Source of the DNA: Paremcibacter congregatus
GTDB taxonomy: Bacteria > Pseudomonadota > Alphaproteobacteria > Sphingomonadales > Emcibacteraceae
Length of the DNA stretch: 64,000 nt
Reading direction: 5' to 3'
Assembly (NCBI RefSeq): GCF_006385135.1
Contig: NZ_CP041025.1
Location: 2,325,501-2,389,500 of the forward strand
Both the position numbers and the translations under genes were made by a program. The notes beneath the pieces are model-generated. The model did no database searches. It saw nothing but the letters and a program-made list of their open reading frames with translations, and was not told where the DNA came from. Below are positions 48,684 through 59,357 of the stretch, one piece after another (position 1 is the first letter of the stretch; each line of letters starts with the position of its first letter).

Positions 48684-51035
48684 TTAAAATCTTGTTCCGA
48701 TGTTAAATTGGAAGAATTCAGTTTTATCAAACTCGTTTGACATTATTGCCTTTGCAAAGTCAACCCTAAATGGCCCGAAAGGGGACATCCATGTAAAGCC
48801 GACACCTGCTGACACGCGTGGCGTCATCGTATCGCCAACAACCGTATGGGTCAACCCAGTAGTGTTAACGAGAGTATTGGGCAGATCAACATTGAACAAG
48901 GCGCCGGCATCAACGAAGGCGCTTGCCTCAATCCCAAGTTCACGCGCACCGGACCCCAAAGGAATATAAAGTTCCAAAGTACCTTTGTAGAAAACATTGC
49001 CCCCCAACGCATCACGAGTCACGTCATCCCGTGGCCCGATACCGGCCTGTTCAAAGCCGCGGATGCGTGGATTACCTAGGAAAAATCGGTCATTAATACG
49101 CACATCCCGGCCTAAACCCATGATATGTCCCCCTTCGGCTTTTACCCCGAAGATCCAGCGCCCGTAGACCGGAACAAAGTAGTTATAGGTTGCCTGAGAA
49201 CGCAGATATTTCACATTTCCGCCAATACCGGCAAAGTCCTGATTGAACACGATATTCTGGCCACGGTTTGGCTTCTGACGATTATCCAGGGTGTTATAAG
49301 AAATACCATACCCGACAGAAGATGTGACGAACGTTCCGATATTGGTGGTCACGAATGGGCTGCGGGTTGCTCCCAACAAGCTCGTTGGAATATCAATTTT
49401 ATCCCGACGCAGGTTATAACGGCTGCTCATCACAATATATTCGGTCAGTGGAAAAGCCGTCCGGAGTCCCATGCCAAGAGAGACTTCTTCATAGTTGGCT
49501 TCCCGGAAACTGTTGTCCCGGAAATAGACATCAACTCCGGCCACGACCTGACGTCCCATCAGATAAGGCTCGGTAAAGCCAATATCCACTTCCTTGCGGC
49601 GTCCGGAAATTCTGGTTCCCAGACGCAGATCCTGCCCGCGCCCCAGAAGGTTTCTTTCCCGAATGCTGAAATCAAACAACAGGTTTTCCTGACTGGAATA
49701 ACCGGCCCCGACCGACAGTTCCCCTGTCGCCTGTTCTTCGACTGTCACTTCAAGAATGGTTTTGTCGTTTGTGGAACCTTCGACCTGATTGATTTCAACT
49801 TCCTTAAAGAAGCCCAGTCCCTTGATGCGGATTTCAGAGCGTTTCATTTTGGAAGAGTTATAGGAATCTCCTTCAATCAGACGCATTTCGCGCCGAATGA
49901 CCCGGTCATGGGTGCGGACATTACCGTTGATCTGCACCCGTTCGACATAGACACGCGGCGCCTTATTGACAATATAGGTAATATTCACCGCTTTATTTTC
50001 GCGGTCTCGACTGATCCGGGGCCGAACATTGACGAAGGCATAGCCCTTCAGGCCCGCCACATCCGTCAAATATTCCACCGTCTGGTCAATCAGTTCAGAA
50101 TTATACAATTTCCCTTTGCGGGTAAAGACCAGAAGTTGAAGCACCTCCGATTTCAGGTCCGGGATCTGGCTTTCGACCTTGATTTCACCAAAGTGATACA
50201 GCTCCCCTTCTTCAACCGTCATGTTGATAAAGAAGTCTTCTTTATTCGGCGCCAGTTCCGTCACCGCCGATGTAATACGGAAATCTGCATAGCCTTGCGA
50301 ACGATAAAAATCGCGCAACAGCTGCTTGTCGTAAGCCGTTCTGTCCGCATCATAAGTGTCATCAGACGTCAAAAACCGCCACCAACGGCTTTCCCGTGAG
50401 CGAATAACCGCCCGCAGGTCATCGTTGTTGTAGATTTTATTGCCCATGAAATTGATCTTGCCGATGCTGCTTTTCGGGCCTTCTGTCACTTCGAACACCA
50501 GGTTAACCCGGTTTTGGTCCAGTTGAATGACTTTCGGCTCTACACTGGCTGCGAAACGCCCCCCTTTACGGTAAACGTCGAGAATGCGCGATACATCGGC
50601 CCGGACTTTAGAGCGGGAAAACACAATCCGGGGACGTAGCTGAATTTCTTCATACAGCTTGTCGTCTTTCTTATATTTATTACCTTCGAAAACAATCCGG
50701 TTAATGATGGGGTTTTCCGCAACTTCAATCACCAACGTTTGACCCGACCGGCCAATTTTAACGTCGGAGAAGAGACCTGTGTTAAACAGGGATTTCAGAG
50801 AGCGATCCACCTGTTTCTCATCATACAGATCGCCCTTGCGGACAAAAATATAGGATTTAACCGTCTCAACCTCGATGCGCTGGTTTCCCTGAACCAGAAT
50901 ATCGGAGATAACATCTTGATTGCCATAGGACGATTGCTGAGCAAGCACCGTCCCCGTGCCAACGACAGAAATTCCAAAAGAGGAAACAATCCAAAAAGAC
51001 CCAACAATACAACTTTTAAATATGCGATTTATCAC
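48684..51035 (-). CDS. bamA: Outer-membrane assembly factor BamA
   Basis: The 783-residue Omp85 protein inserts beta-barrel proteins. A signal peptide ends near LAQQ (residue 33). Five POTRA domains follow (residues about 40-440; for example ISDILVQGNQRIEVETV and VERVQINGNVRTHDRVI), then the 16-strand barrel with GNPRIRGFEQAGIGPRD (lid-lock VRGF/Y-type motif) and a terminal Phe after NIGTR. The start is GTG at 51035 with AGGAT upstream. It lies between rseP and skp. Confidence 0.97.
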   Translation of the reverse strand: MINRIFKSCIVGSFWIVSSFGISVVGTGTVLAQQSSYGNQDVISDILVQGNQRIEVETVKSYIFVRKGDLYDEKQVDRSLKSLFNTGLFSDVKIGRSGQTLVIEVAENPIINRIVFEGNKYKKDDKLYEEIQLRPRIVFSRSKVRADVSRILDVYRKGGRFAASVEPKVIQLDQNRVNLVFEVTEGPKSSIGKINFMGNKIYNNDDLRAVIRSRESRWWRFLTSDDTYDADRTAYDKQLLRDFYRSQGYADFRITSAVTELAPNKEDFFINMTVEEGELYHFGEIKVESQIPDLKSEVLQLLVFTRKGKLYNSELIDQTVEYLTDVAGLKGYAFVNVRPRISRDRENKAVNITYIVNKAPRVYVERVQINGNVRTHDRVIRREMRLIEGDSYNSSKMKRSEIRIKGLGFFKEVEINQVEGSTNDKTILEVTVEEQATGELSVGAGYSSQENLLFDFSIRERNLLGRGQDLRLGTRISGRRKEVDIGFTEPYLMGRQVVAGVDVYFRDNSFREANYEEVSLGMGLRTAFPLTEYIVMSSRYNLRRDKIDIPTSLLGATRSPFVTTNIGTFVTSSVGYGISYNTLDNRQKPNRGQNIVFNQDFAGIGGNVKYLRSQATYNYFVPVYGRWIFGVKAEGGHIMGLGRDVRINDRFFLGNPRIRGFEQAGIGPRDDVTRDALGGNVFYKGTLELYIPLGSGARELGIEASAFVDAGALFNVDLPNTLVNTTGLTHTVVGDTMTPRVSAGVGFTWMSPFGPFRVDFAKAIMSNEFDKTEFFQFNIGTRF

Positions 51036-51085
51036 AGAAACAATATCCTGTTATTTTTTTGTTTTTTTAGAATAGATAGCATGTA

Positions 51086-52216
51086 CTACCAATTAAATTT
51101 CAATATGTCGTTGAACGTAGCCACCATCATTAACCCAAGAACAAGCACTAATCCAATACGAAATCCAAATTCTTGCGTTCTTTCACTTAATTTTCGCCCT
51201 AAAGCAGCTTCAAAGCCGTAATAAAGCAGATGTCCACCGTCCAGTAGCGGTATCGGGAACAGATTAATCATGCCCAGACTGATCGAAATCAGCGCCATAA
51301 CCTGTATCCAGTAATGTATGCCCCGCCGCGCCGCTTCCGCGGTCACCTGAGATATTCCGACCGGACCACTCAGTTCCTTTACAGAACGGGTTCCCACGAT
51401 CATCTGGCGGATCCCCCGTAACGACTGCTTTACAATCGTTCCTGTGTGCAAGACCCCGGCCCACACCGCAGAGCCAACCGTATGCTCTATAAATATTCTT
51501 TCTTCCGAATTCTGCACCCCGATCTGATAGGCTTTCAGAGGCTTGCCATTAGGATCGAGTTGAACTTCTCCTTCCCGTGTAATGATCTCTTCCTGAGGGA
51601 CCACCGTCACTGTTACCTCTTGACCATTGCGCAGTACGGTAATATCCAGGCCTTCGCCCGCGCTATATAAAACCTGCAGCACCAGGTCCTGAAAGCTGTA
51701 AATCTCGTCCCCGTCTACCGCGATAATTTTGTCACCGATTTGCAATCCCGCTTCCGCAGCCGGTTTTCCTTCGACCAGATTAGACACAATCGCAGCCCGT
51801 TCCGTCTGGCCATATAGATAAAACAATGTGGCTAGAATAAGGATCGCAAAGATAAAATTGGCGAGCGGACCCGCAAAGACGATTGCGGCTCTTTGGTATA
51901 ACTTTTTGAAATGAAAAGATTCTTTCTTTTCCTTATCACTCATTTTATCAAGATCACTGTCCGGCGTGCTCGCTGCACTGGCGTCGCCGAAGAATTTGAC
52001 ATATCCCCCCAGCGGGACGGCGCTTACCTTCCAGCGGGTGCCATTCTTATCATTCCGCCCCCATATTTCCGGTCCAAAACCGATGGAAAAGACTTCAACC
52101 CGTACGCCATTCATACGCGCCACAATATAGTGGCCCCATTCATGGACAAAAACCAGAATGGTCAGCATCCCCAAAAAGGAAGTGGCATAAATTACAGCAT
52201 TGAGCAGAGCGTCCAT
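51086..52216 (-). CDS. rseP: Site-2 protease RseP/MmpA
   Basis: The 376-residue intramembrane zinc metalloprotease releases anti-sigma or regulatory factors. The zinc site is FVHEWGHYIVAR near residue 25; one PDZ domain lies at about 125-200 (NLVEGKPAAEAGLQIGDKIIAVDG); the third ligand is in NLFPIPLLDGGHLLYY near residue 320. Four membrane helices are visible. Two adjacent ATGs; 52216 has AGAGG at better spacing than 52219. Only 6 bp separate it from dxr. Confidence 0.95.
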   Translation of the reverse strand: MDALLNAVIYATSFLGMLTILVFVHEWGHYIVARMNGVRVEVFSIGFGPEIWGRNDKNGTRWKVSAVPLGGYVKFFGDASAASTPDSDLDKMSDKEKKESFHFKKLYQRAAIVFAGPLANFIFAILILATLFYLYGQTERAAIVSNLVEGKPAAEAGLQIGDKIIAVDGDEIYSFQDLVLQVLYSAGEGLDITVLRNGQEVTVTVVPQEEIITREGEVQLDPNGKPLKAYQIGVQNSEERIFIEHTVGSAVWAGVLHTGTIVKQSLRGIRQMIVGTRSVKELSGPVGISQVTAEAARRGIHYWIQVMALISISLGMINLFPIPLLDGGHLLYYGFEAALGRKLSERTQEFGFRIGLVLVLGLMMVATFNDILKFNW

Positions 52217-52225
52217 CATATACCT

Positions 52226-53416
52226 CTAAATATCTTCAATAATCCGAGCGGCCAAACGGCGGGCATCCTGATCCACCTCCTGCACCATATTCAAACATGT
52301 CAGGGGAACCACATCATATTTGTCCAGACTTTCCTCGACCACACGGGCAATGTCAAGAAAACCCAGACGGCCCTGCAGGAATGCCCCGACCGCAATCTCG
52401 TTCGCCGCGTTGAGGATAGTAGGCGCAGTCCCGCCAAGACGCAATGCTTCTCTGGTCAGGCGCAGGGCCGGAAAACGTTCTTCGTCCGGTTCCTCAAAAT
52501 CAAGTCGGCCCAATTCAGCCAAGTTCAGTTTCTTCGCCGGCGTCGTCAGCCGGTTCGGCCAGCCCAGAGCATAGGAAATCGGAATTCGCATATCCGGTGA
52601 GCCCAATTGCGCCAGTACCGAACCATCACGATAGGTCACCATACTGTGGATAACCGATTGAGGATGGACCACCACCTCAATTTGGCTCTCCGTGACCGGG
52701 AACAGGTGATAGGCCTCTATCATCTCCAGGCCTTTGTTCATCATCGTCGCAGAATCCACAGAGATTTTCGCCCCCATATCCCAATTAGGATGCGCCACGG
52801 CCTCAGCCGGAGTAACGTGCCGCATGTCTTCCAGGGACCGGTTGATAAAGGGCCCGCCAGATGCCGTCAGCGTAATACTGTCTACGCCTGCCGCACGGTC
52901 AAAATCGAACACCTGAAAAATGGCGTTATGCTCGGAATCCACCGGCAAGAGTGTCGCTGCATGGGCTTCCACCTCTTGCATCATCAGATCCCCGGCGCAG
53001 ACCAGACATTCCTTGTTGGCAAGCGCCACAGTAGCGCCACGCCGAACCGCCGACAAGGTGGGCCGCAAGCCTGCCGCGCCCACAATCGACGCCATTACCC
53101 ATTCCGCCGGCAGATGTGCCGCCTCGTCCAGGGCACCCTGCCCTGCGGATACGGCAATATCCGTGCCCGCCAGGGCTTCTTTCAATTGTCCGTAACAGCT
53201 TTCATCCCCAATGACCGCTGACCGCGCGTTAAATTCACGCGCCTGCCGGCCCAAAAGATCAACGTTTTTATGCGCCGTCAAGGCCACGACATCATAAGCC
53301 TGAGGGTCCTGAGCAATTAAATCAAGCGTATTGCAGCCGACCGAGCCTGTGGAACCGAGAATCGTAACGGTCTTAGGCTCACACACGCGCCCCGCTTGAT
53401 CAGATGACACTTTCAT
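52226..53416 (-). CDS. dxr: 1-deoxy-D-xylulose 5-phosphate reductoisomerase
   Basis: The 396-residue NADPH enzyme makes MEP in the non-mevalonate isoprenoid pathway. Motifs: VTILGSTGSVGCNTLDLI (NADPH), NKECLVCAGDLM, VDSEHNAIFQ (metal), LTASGGPF, and MGAKISVDSATMMNKGLEMIEA. It supplies isopentenyl precursors for UppS two genes downstream. Confidence 0.98.
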   Translation of the reverse strand: MKVSSDQAGRVCEPKTVTILGSTGSVGCNTLDLIAQDPQAYDVVALTAHKNVDLLGRQAREFNARSAVIGDESCYGQLKEALAGTDIAVSAGQGALDEAAHLPAEWVMASIVGAAGLRPTLSAVRRGATVALANKECLVCAGDLMMQEVEAHAATLLPVDSEHNAIFQVFDFDRAAGVDSITLTASGGPFINRSLEDMRHVTPAEAVAHPNWDMGAKISVDSATMMNKGLEMIEAYHLFPVTESQIEVVVHPQSVIHSMVTYRDGSVLAQLGSPDMRIPISYALGWPNRLTTPAKKLNLAELGRLDFEEPDEERFPALRLTREALRLGGTAPTILNAANEIAVGAFLQGRLGFLDIARVVEESLDKYDVVPLTCLNMVQEVDQDARRLAARIIEDI

Positions 53417-53430
53417 TTAAACTCCACCAT

Positions 53431-54246
53431 TTACAGATATAGAAACAAGGCCACGACCGGCGCGGCAAAAACCACGCCGTCTACCCGGTCCATTATGCCA
53501 CCGTGTCCCGGAATGATGGCGCCCGAGTCCTTAACGGCAAAATGACGCTTCAGGGCCGATTCAAAGAGATCGCCAATCTGGCTCCAGATGGCGAGCCCCG
53601 CCGCAATCGGAACCACCCATTGCCATGTCCAAACAACATGTACAGCAGCGAGATCAAAATAATATCCCGCAATCAGACCCGTTATCACGGCCGTCAGCGC
53701 CCCACCGACAAGACCCGCCCAGGTCTTGTTAGGGCTGATGCGGGGTGCGAGTTTCGGTCCACCAATATTCTTCCCGGCAAAATAAGCGCCCGTATCCATA
53801 GACCATACTATAATCATGCACCACAACACAATAAATCCGCCAAGTTCCACTGTCTCCCGCAGCCAAATCATCGACGCTGCCGGCACCGCGGCATAAAGCG
53901 CGCCCAATACCGCATAATGGGGTTTTATCCTGAAAATAAAAGCAACCGGAACAAGGCTGACCAGCAACCCGCCCCAGACATAAGGCGCCGGTACATCTGC
54001 AATGCCATCAAAGACAATCATCAGGATCAACAACGCCTGAATATAAAAAACCGCATTCAGCGGTCTCTTTTCACAAATTCCGTTCCATTCAAACAAAATC
54101 AGGATCGAAAACAACGCCACAAATACCTGATAAACCACCCCGCCCTGCAAAATGATAAAAATTGCAATAGGAAGCATGACCAAGGCTGAAAGGACTCGCA
54201 GCATCAGTCCGCTCTTTTTGGCAGGGGGTGGGGATTTTTCGGTCAT
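53431..54246 (-). CDS. cdsA: Phosphatidate cytidylyltransferase
   Basis: The 271-residue integral membrane enzyme makes CDP-diacylglycerol for phospholipid synthesis. About eight helices are visible. The C-terminal signature SALKRHFAVKDSGAIIPGHG followed by GIMDRVDG is present, as is DTGAYFAGKNIGGPKLAPRISPNKTW. It is between uppS (6 bp) and dxr (14 bp). Confidence 0.97.
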   Translation of the reverse strand: MTEKSPPPAKKSGLMLRVLSALVMLPIAIFIILQGGVVYQVFVALFSILILFEWNGICEKRPLNAVFYIQALLILMIVFDGIADVPAPYVWGGLLVSLVPVAFIFRIKPHYAVLGALYAAVPAASMIWLRETVELGGFIVLWCMIIVWSMDTGAYFAGKNIGGPKLAPRISPNKTWAGLVGGALTAVITGLIAGYYFDLAAVHVVWTWQWVVPIAAGLAIWSQIGDLFESALKRHFAVKDSGAIIPGHGGIMDRVDGVVFAAPVVALFLYL

Positions 54247-54252
54247 ATAATA

Positions 54253-55002
54253 TCAGGGTCTCGCGCCAAAGCGGCGGTCACGTCCGCCGTATTCATCCAG
54301 CGCCTGCTCAAGAACCTCACGGTTAAAATCAGGCCACAACACGTCCAGAAACACGAATTCCGCATAGGCAATCTGCCACAACAGAAAATTACTGATCCGC
54401 TGTTCACCGCTTGTGCGGATAATCAAATCGGGATCGGGAATATCATGGGTGTGCAGCTTACCGGAAAATGTTTCTTCCGAAATATCTTCAGGTGAAATTT
54501 TCCCAGCCTGCACCTGTTCGGCAAGCTTCCGCGCCGCATCGACGATCTCTGCCCGGCCGCCATAACTCAACGCCAGCGTCAGGCACAGCCGGCTGTTATT
54601 CAGCGTTCTCTGTTCCGCCGCCTCAATCAGCGCCCGGATATCCGGGCTCAGTTTTGACCGGTCACCAATGAAGGCCAAACGAATATTTTTATCATCCAGT
54701 TCATCGACTTCCTTGGTCAGGTAACGGTGCAATAATCCCATAAGATCATTGACTTCATCTTCCGGCCGGTTCCAGTTTTCCGATGAAAAGGCATAAAGCG
54801 TGAGATATCTGATCCCCAGATCAATGGCGTCTTCAACACAGCGCCGGACGGCGTCCGCGCCCCGTTTATGCCCTGCGACTTTAGGCAGCATACGCTTTTT
54901 GGCCCACCGTCCATTGCCATCCATAATAATGGCGACATGAACGGGAGGTTCGGAATTTTTACTTTTTTTCCGGGAAGCGAAACCTTCCTTCACCATCAAC
55001 AT
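54253..55002 (-). CDS. uppS: Undecaprenyl diphosphate synthase
   Basis: The 249-residue cis-prenyltransferase supplies the cell-wall carrier lipid. Motifs: VAIIMDGNGRWAKKR (catalytic Asp) near residue 25, YAFSSENWNRP, LALSYGGRAEIVDA and DLIIRTSGEQRISNFLLWQIAYAEF (positions about 54330-54430). AAGGAG lies 12 bp before the ATG, just after the frr stop. Confidence 0.98.
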   Translation of the reverse strand: MLMVKEGFASRKKSKNSEPPVHVAIIMDGNGRWAKKRMLPKVAGHKRGADAVRRCVEDAIDLGIRYLTLYAFSSENWNRPEDEVNDLMGLLHRYLTKEVDELDDKNIRLAFIGDRSKLSPDIRALIEAAEQRTLNNSRLCLTLALSYGGRAEIVDAARKLAEQVQAGKISPEDISEETFSGKLHTHDIPDPDLIIRTSGEQRISNFLLWQIAYAEFVFLDVLWPDFNREVLEQALDEYGGRDRRFGARP

Positions 55003-55018
55003 GAACCGGGTTTACTCC

Positions 55019-55579
55019 TTACACCTGCATAATTTCTTTTTCTTTGATTTCCGTCGTTGCATCGACGTCCTTGATCATTTCGTCCGTCAGTTTTTGGATC
55101 TGATCAGAATAGTTTTTTTGTTCATCCTGACTGATTTCACTGTCTTTTTCCAGCCTTTTGATTGTATCCATACCGTCCCGACGCACGTTACGAATGGCGA
55201 TGCGGGCCTGTTCGGCATATTTACCGGCGACCTTGGTCAATTCCGCACGACGCTCTTCGTTAAGTTCCGGGATCGGAATGCGCAACGTCTGACCGTCCGT
55301 GACCGGGTTCAGGCCAAGTCCGGCATTACGAATGGCTTTTTCCGTCGCCGCAACCATGGTTTTATCCCAAATCTGCACACTGATCAGGCGGGACTCAGGT
55401 GTTGAAACCGTCGCCACCTGATTGAGAGGCATTTTAGAGCCATAGGCATCCACAACCACCGGGTCAAGAAGATGAACCGACGCCCGACCTGTCCGCAGGC
55501 CGGCAAATTCATTTTTCAGATTTTCGATCGCGCCATTCATCCGGCGCCGCAGGTCATTAAGATTTATTTCAGCTGACAT
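55019..55579 (-). CDS. frr: Ribosome recycling factor
   Basis: The 186-residue L-shaped protein splits post-termination ribosomes with EF-G. It has the usual [34 protein letters not shown] and [21 protein letters not shown] segments. It is 6 bp after pyrH and 16 bp before uppS. Confidence 0.98.
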   Translation of the reverse strand: MSAEINLNDLRRRMNGAIENLKNEFAGLRTGRASVHLLDPVVVDAYGSKMPLNQVATVSTPESRLISVQIWDKTMVAATEKAIRNAGLGLNPVTDGQTLRIPIPELNEERRAELTKVAGKYAEQARIAIRNVRRDGMDTIKRLEKDSEISQDEQKNYSDQIQKLTDEMIKDVDATTEIKEKEIMQV

Positions 55580-55585
55580 TTTAGC

Positions 55586-56308
55586 TTACTCCTTGCATAT
55601 AATAGTAAATTCACCGCTACCGCACATCACGCGGGCAAATTCGCCATGCTTATGAATTGAAAAGACAACAATGGGAATATCATTTTCCCGCGCCAATGCA
55701 ATTGCCGAGGCGTCCAGAACTTTCAGATCTTTGGTCAGAACCGTATGATAATCAAGTCTGTCATATTTTTCCGCCGTCGGGTCAGTTTTGGGATCCGCTG
55801 TGTAAACACCGTCCACCTGGGTGCCTTTCAGCAGCCCGTCACAGCCCATTTCCGCCGCCCGCAGCGCCGCCGCCGTGTCGGTGGTGAAGAATGGATTACC
55901 AGTGCCGGCAGCAAAGACCACAACACGGCCCTTTTCCATATGGCGTATTGCCTTGCGCCGAATATAAGGTTCACACACAGACGCGATCGGAAATGCGGAC
56001 TGGACCCGGGTATCGACGCCTTCCTGTTCAAGGGCGTTTTGAATGGCGATAGAATTCATCACGGTGGCCAGCATTCCCATATGGTCGGCAGAGGTTCGGT
56101 CAAACCCGCTCGCCACGCCTGTCATTCCCCGGAAAATATTACCGGCGCCCACCACAAGACAGACCTGAACACCAAGTTCCTGTACGGTCTTTATTTCGCG
56201 GGCGATTCGGCTGACCATCTTGGGGTCAATACCATAGTCCAGTTCCCCCATAAGGGCCTCACCGGAAAGTTTTAACAAAACGCGTTTATACTGGGGGGTA
56301 TCAGTCAT
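55586..56308 (-). CDS. pyrH: UMP kinase
   Basis: The 240-residue amino-acid-kinase-fold enzyme phosphorylates UMP. Motifs: [67 protein letters not shown] at 56308 has AAAGGG about 5 bp upstream; the GTG at 56314 is less likely. It follows tsf after 145 bp that contain a hairpin. Confidence 0.97.
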   Translation of the reverse strand: MTDTPQYKRVLLKLSGEALMGELDYGIDPKMVSRIAREIKTVQELGVQVCLVVGAGNIFRGMTGVASGFDRTSADHMGMLATVMNSIAIQNALEQEGVDTRVQSAFPIASVCEPYIRRKAIRHMEKGRVVVFAAGTGNPFFTTDTAAALRAAEMGCDGLLKGTQVDGVYTADPKTDPTAEKYDRLDYHTVLTKDLKVLDASAIALARENDIPIVVFSIHKHGEFARVMCGSGEFTIICKE

Positions 56309-56393
56309 TATCACCCTTTACCTTTGGCCTTATTCGCGTCGCTTGAACGACGTCTTGAACTTATTTATAAAATTTATAGGGCAGAATATACAA

Positions 56394-56445
56394 TTCGGGC
56401 CCAAATGCGAATAAACTTTTACATTAATTCGCAAATGAGCCCGAA
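56394..56445 (-). other. Two-part hairpin between tsf and pyrH
   Basis: TTCGGGC (56394-56400) pairs with GCCCGAA (56439-56445), and inside it GCGAAT (56407-56412) pairs with ATTCGC (56427-56432). No T run follows on the minus strand. It may be a partial terminator or processing site that separates tsf from pyrH. Confidence 0.45.
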
Positions 56446-56453
56446 ATAAGGTG

Positions 56454-57380
56454 TTATTTACCTACGGCAGCAGCAACTTCAGCAGCGAAATCGCCTTCTT
56501 CTTTTTCAATGCCGTCACCAAGTTCAAGACGAACATAGCCCGTCAGCTTGATATCCGTACCGGCAGCTTTGGCAGCATTCTCGATGACCTTGGCGATTTT
56601 TGTTTCGCCGTCAACGATGAATGTCTGCTCCATGAAGACAACTTCCTGATAGAATTTTGACATCCGGCCAACAATCATTTTTTCAATAATGTTGTCAGGT
56701 TTGCCTGATTCCCGCGCCTGTTCGATCAGAACATTACGCTCGCGCTCAACCGCTTCCGGATCAAGTTCTTCGGTTGTCATCGCCAGTGGGGATGTCGCCG
56801 CCACATGCATGGCCAGCTGTTTCCCCAAGGCAGTCAGCGTTGCTTCGTCCGCAGCGGACTCAAGCGCCACCAGAACCGCGATCTTGCCGAGGCTTGGCGC
56901 GACGCTGTTATGGATGTATGTCGCGACAATACCGTTATCAACAGAAAGTCCAGTCGCACGACGGAAATTCATATTCTCGCCGATGGTGCCGACGGCTTCG
57001 GTCAGCTCATCTTTGACAGAACGGCCTGTGCCGGGATAGGCGGCCGCCGCTGTTGCGTCAAAGTCGCCATTATTTTCAAGGGCAACCGCCGCAACATTTT
57101 TCACGATGTTCTGGAAACCTTCGTTCCGGGCGACAAAGTCAGTTTCGGAGTTGACTTCAACCGCAACAGACGTCGTACCGTTAGTCGCAACCGCCACCAG
57201 ACCTTCGGCCGCAACACGACCTGATTTCTTGGCCGCTTTCGCGATACCCTTCTGACGCAACCAGTCCATGGCCGCTTCGACATCACCGTCGTTTTCTTTC
57301 AAGGCGTTTTTACAATCCATCATACCTGCGCCGGATTTCTCGCGCAGTTCTTTAACAATAGCAGCTGTAATCTGAGCCAT
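56454..57380 (-). CDS. tsf: Elongation factor Ts
   Basis: The 308-residue guanine-nucleotide exchange factor for EF-Tu. Motifs: [36 protein letters not shown], and two dimerisation subdomains. Two adjacent ATGs (57383 and 57380); the second has better spacing from AAAGGAAG. It follows rpsB after 69 bp that hold a strong hairpin. Confidence 0.98.
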   Translation of the reverse strand: MAQITAAIVKELREKSGAGMMDCKNALKENDGDVEAAMDWLRQKGIAKAAKKSGRVAAEGLVAVATNGTTSVAVEVNSETDFVARNEGFQNIVKNVAAVALENNGDFDATAAAAYPGTGRSVKDELTEAVGTIGENMNFRRATGLSVDNGIVATYIHNSVAPSLGKIAVLVALESAADEATLTALGKQLAMHVAATSPLAMTTEELDPEAVERERNVLIEQARESGKPDNIIEKMIVGRMSKFYQEVVFMEQTFIVDGETKIAKVIENAAKAAGTDIKLTGYVRLELGDGIEKEEGDFAAEVAAAVGK

Positions 57381-57409
57381 CATTCTTCCTTTAAACTGTG
57401 ATAATAATC

Positions 57410-57438
57410 GTGAAAGCCCGGTTCATCCGGGCTTTCAC
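57410..57438 (-). other. Strong intercistronic hairpin between rpsB and tsf
   Basis: GTGAAAGCCCGG (57410-57421) pairs perfectly with CCGGGCTTTCAC (57427-57438) around a 5-nt loop. On the minus strand it is followed by GATTATTATC, not a T run. It could be a leaky terminator or an RNase barrier that sets the rpsB to tsf ratio. Confidence 0.6.
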
Positions 57439-57449
57439 ATCTATTGAAC

Positions 57450-58271
57450 CTACTCAGAAGCGGCAGCTTTTTCAGCAGACGCCTCTTCCGCAGGGGCTTC
57501 TTCGGCTGGCGCTGCTTCAGCAGCCAGTTCTTCAACAACAGGGGCAGCTTCCGCTGCGCCAAGGTCGACACCCTGGTCAACCATTTCCTGCTGAATACCG
57601 TCGAGAACCGCACCGGCAACCAGATCACAATAAAGCTGAACCGCACGGGTCGCGTCATCATTCCCTGGAACCGGGAATGTTACGCCGTCCGGGTTACAGT
57701 TTGTGTCAAGAACGGCGACAACGGGAATGCCAAGTTTGTTGGCTTCCTGAATGGCCAGTTCTTCTTTATTGGTGTCGATGACAAAGATGATGTTCGGAAT
57801 GCCGCCCATATCTTTGATACCGCCCAGCGCCCGCTCCAGTTTGTCACGCTCGCGTGTCATCTGCAGCAGTTCTTTCTTGGTCAGGCCAGTCTGTTCATTG
57901 TCCAGCTTCTCATCAAGTTCTTTCAGACGCTTGATGGATTTGGAAATGGTCTGCCAGTTGGTCATCATGCCACCGAGCCAGCGGTGATTGACGTAATACT
58001 GACCACAACGTTTCGCGGCTTCGGCGATCGGGCCAGAGGCCTGACGCTTTGTACCAACGAAAAGAACACGACCACCAGCGGCCGTAACGTCACGGACCTG
58101 TTCCAGCGCACGGGCCAGCAAAGGCACGGTCAGGGACAGATTGATGATATGAACTTTATTGCGGGCACCAAAGATGTATTCTTTCATCTTCGGGTTCCAA
58201 CGGTGGGACTGATGTCCAAAATGTACACCAGCTTCCAAAAGCTGACGCATCGTAAATGTAGGCGTTGCCAT
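57450..58271 (-). CDS. rpsB: 30S ribosomal protein S2
   Basis: The 273-residue small-subunit protein starts [20 protein letters not shown] and has [39 protein letters not shown] and [26 protein letters not shown]. The last ~45 residues are an Ala/Glu-rich low-complexity tail common in Alphaproteobacteria. It heads the rpsB-tsf-pyrH-frr cluster. The 172-bp stretch 58272-58443 is the leader and promoter region; I see no certain structure in it. Confidence 0.98.
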   Translation of the reverse strand: MATPTFTMRQLLEAGVHFGHQSHRWNPKMKEYIFGARNKVHIINLSLTVPLLARALEQVRDVTAAGGRVLFVGTKRQASGPIAEAAKRCGQYYVNHRWLGGMMTNWQTISKSIKRLKELDEKLDNEQTGLTKKELLQMTRERDKLERALGGIKDMGGIPNIIFVIDTNKEELAIQEANKLGIPVVAVLDTNCNPDGVTFPVPGNDDATRAVQLYCDLVAGAVLDGIQQEMVDQGVDLGAAEAAPVVEELAAEAAPAEEAPAEEASAEKAAASE

Positions 58272-58443
58272 ACGATTTTTCCTTTTTTTCCGGTTAATCC
58301 TCCGCGAGAGTGTGGCCCCTTATGGGACACCGGAAAGTTTTCCTCAATATGTAGGAGGTCAACTTAATTCCCGCGTGTGAAGTAGGCGCGTAATAGCGCC
58401 CTTTCAGCCAAAGATCAAGGGGTTTCTGCCCCCACCATCAAAT

Positions 58444-59268
58444 TTATCCGTTTTTCAGATCAATGGCGGTGCGGGTGCGGGTCTGGTCGACATCTTCATA
58501 ACCGGCCGCGGCCGGAATCTTGCGGAAACTGACCTTGTCGCCCTCGATCACTTCCGGGGTGACGGTCACGATCTCGCGCTGACCCAACAGTTCCAGAGCC
58601 TCCGCCACAGACCGCGCCTGACCGAGCATTTTCAGGTTCATCATGGTCGGGAACATCAGAACCCCGTCGGATTCCTCCACCAGCTTCATGGGATACATCC
58701 ATTGCACCTCGGTGATCTCATGTCCATCCGGGCTCGGCAGTTGGCCGGTCGGCGCCACGGTCAGGTAGAAACGGGTGTCAAAGCGCACCGGATAGACTTC
58801 CGGCGTGATCCAGTGGGCAAAGGGATAACAATCCCCCATATCCAGCGTCACGCCCGACCGGGCGAGGAAATCCGCCAACGTCAGGCTGCCGTCGAGAAAC
58901 GCCTGACGATAATCCCGGTCCAGCGCCGCCCGGCCCGCCTCGTCGATGGCCTGACCCGCTTGCGTACCGATCACCAATCCGGTTTCCTCGAACACTTCCC
59001 GCAGCGCTGCATAGCGCAACCCGCGAAACTCGGCCGAGATATCCGCCGCCGCATCCTTTTGATCCTGTTCTTCCAACGCCCGATCCGCCGGATCAAGCTT
59101 GCCACCGGGAAAAACATAAGCCCCCCCGGCAAAACGAATTTTCTGATGGCGTTTGACCATCAGGATTTGCAGGGCGCCATAGCGGTCATGCACCGCCCCG
59201 TCCCGGATAATCAGAACAGAGGCGGAATCTTTCGCTTCTACAGGCGCGGATGCAGGCGTATCGGTCAT
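58444..59268 (-). CDS. Nudix hydrolase (NUDT7/19-like)
   Basis: The 274-residue protein has the Nudix box split as GGKLDPAD, then AALREVFEETGL about 20 residues later, near residues 55-100; the spacing is longer than in small Nudix proteins, as in the acyl-CoA/NUDT19-like group. VFPGGKLD and FDTRFYLTVAP are also typical. Substrate unknown, perhaps a CoA derivative. It lies downstream of no gene on its strand within 90 bp of the cupin gene's 5' side, which is transcribed in the same direction. Confidence 0.87.
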   Translation of the reverse strand: MTDTPASAPVEAKDSASVLIIRDGAVHDRYGALQILMVKRHQKIRFAGGAYVFPGGKLDPADRALEEQDQKDAAADISAEFRGLRYAALREVFEETGLVIGTQAGQAIDEAGRAALDRDYRQAFLDGSLTLADFLARSGVTLDMGDCYPFAHWITPEVYPVRFDTRFYLTVAPTGQLPSPDGHEITEVQWMYPMKLVEESDGVLMFPTMMNLKMLGQARSVAEALELLGQREIVTVTPEVIEGDKVSFRKIPAAAGYEDVDQTRTRTAIDLKNG

Positions 59269-59357
59269 ACGAGCAGTCTCTTCAGGTTAAAATATCGTGC
59301 CCCAGCTATACCCTTTGCCGCGCGGGAAAGAAAGGGGCGAACCTGAAAAGAATATGC

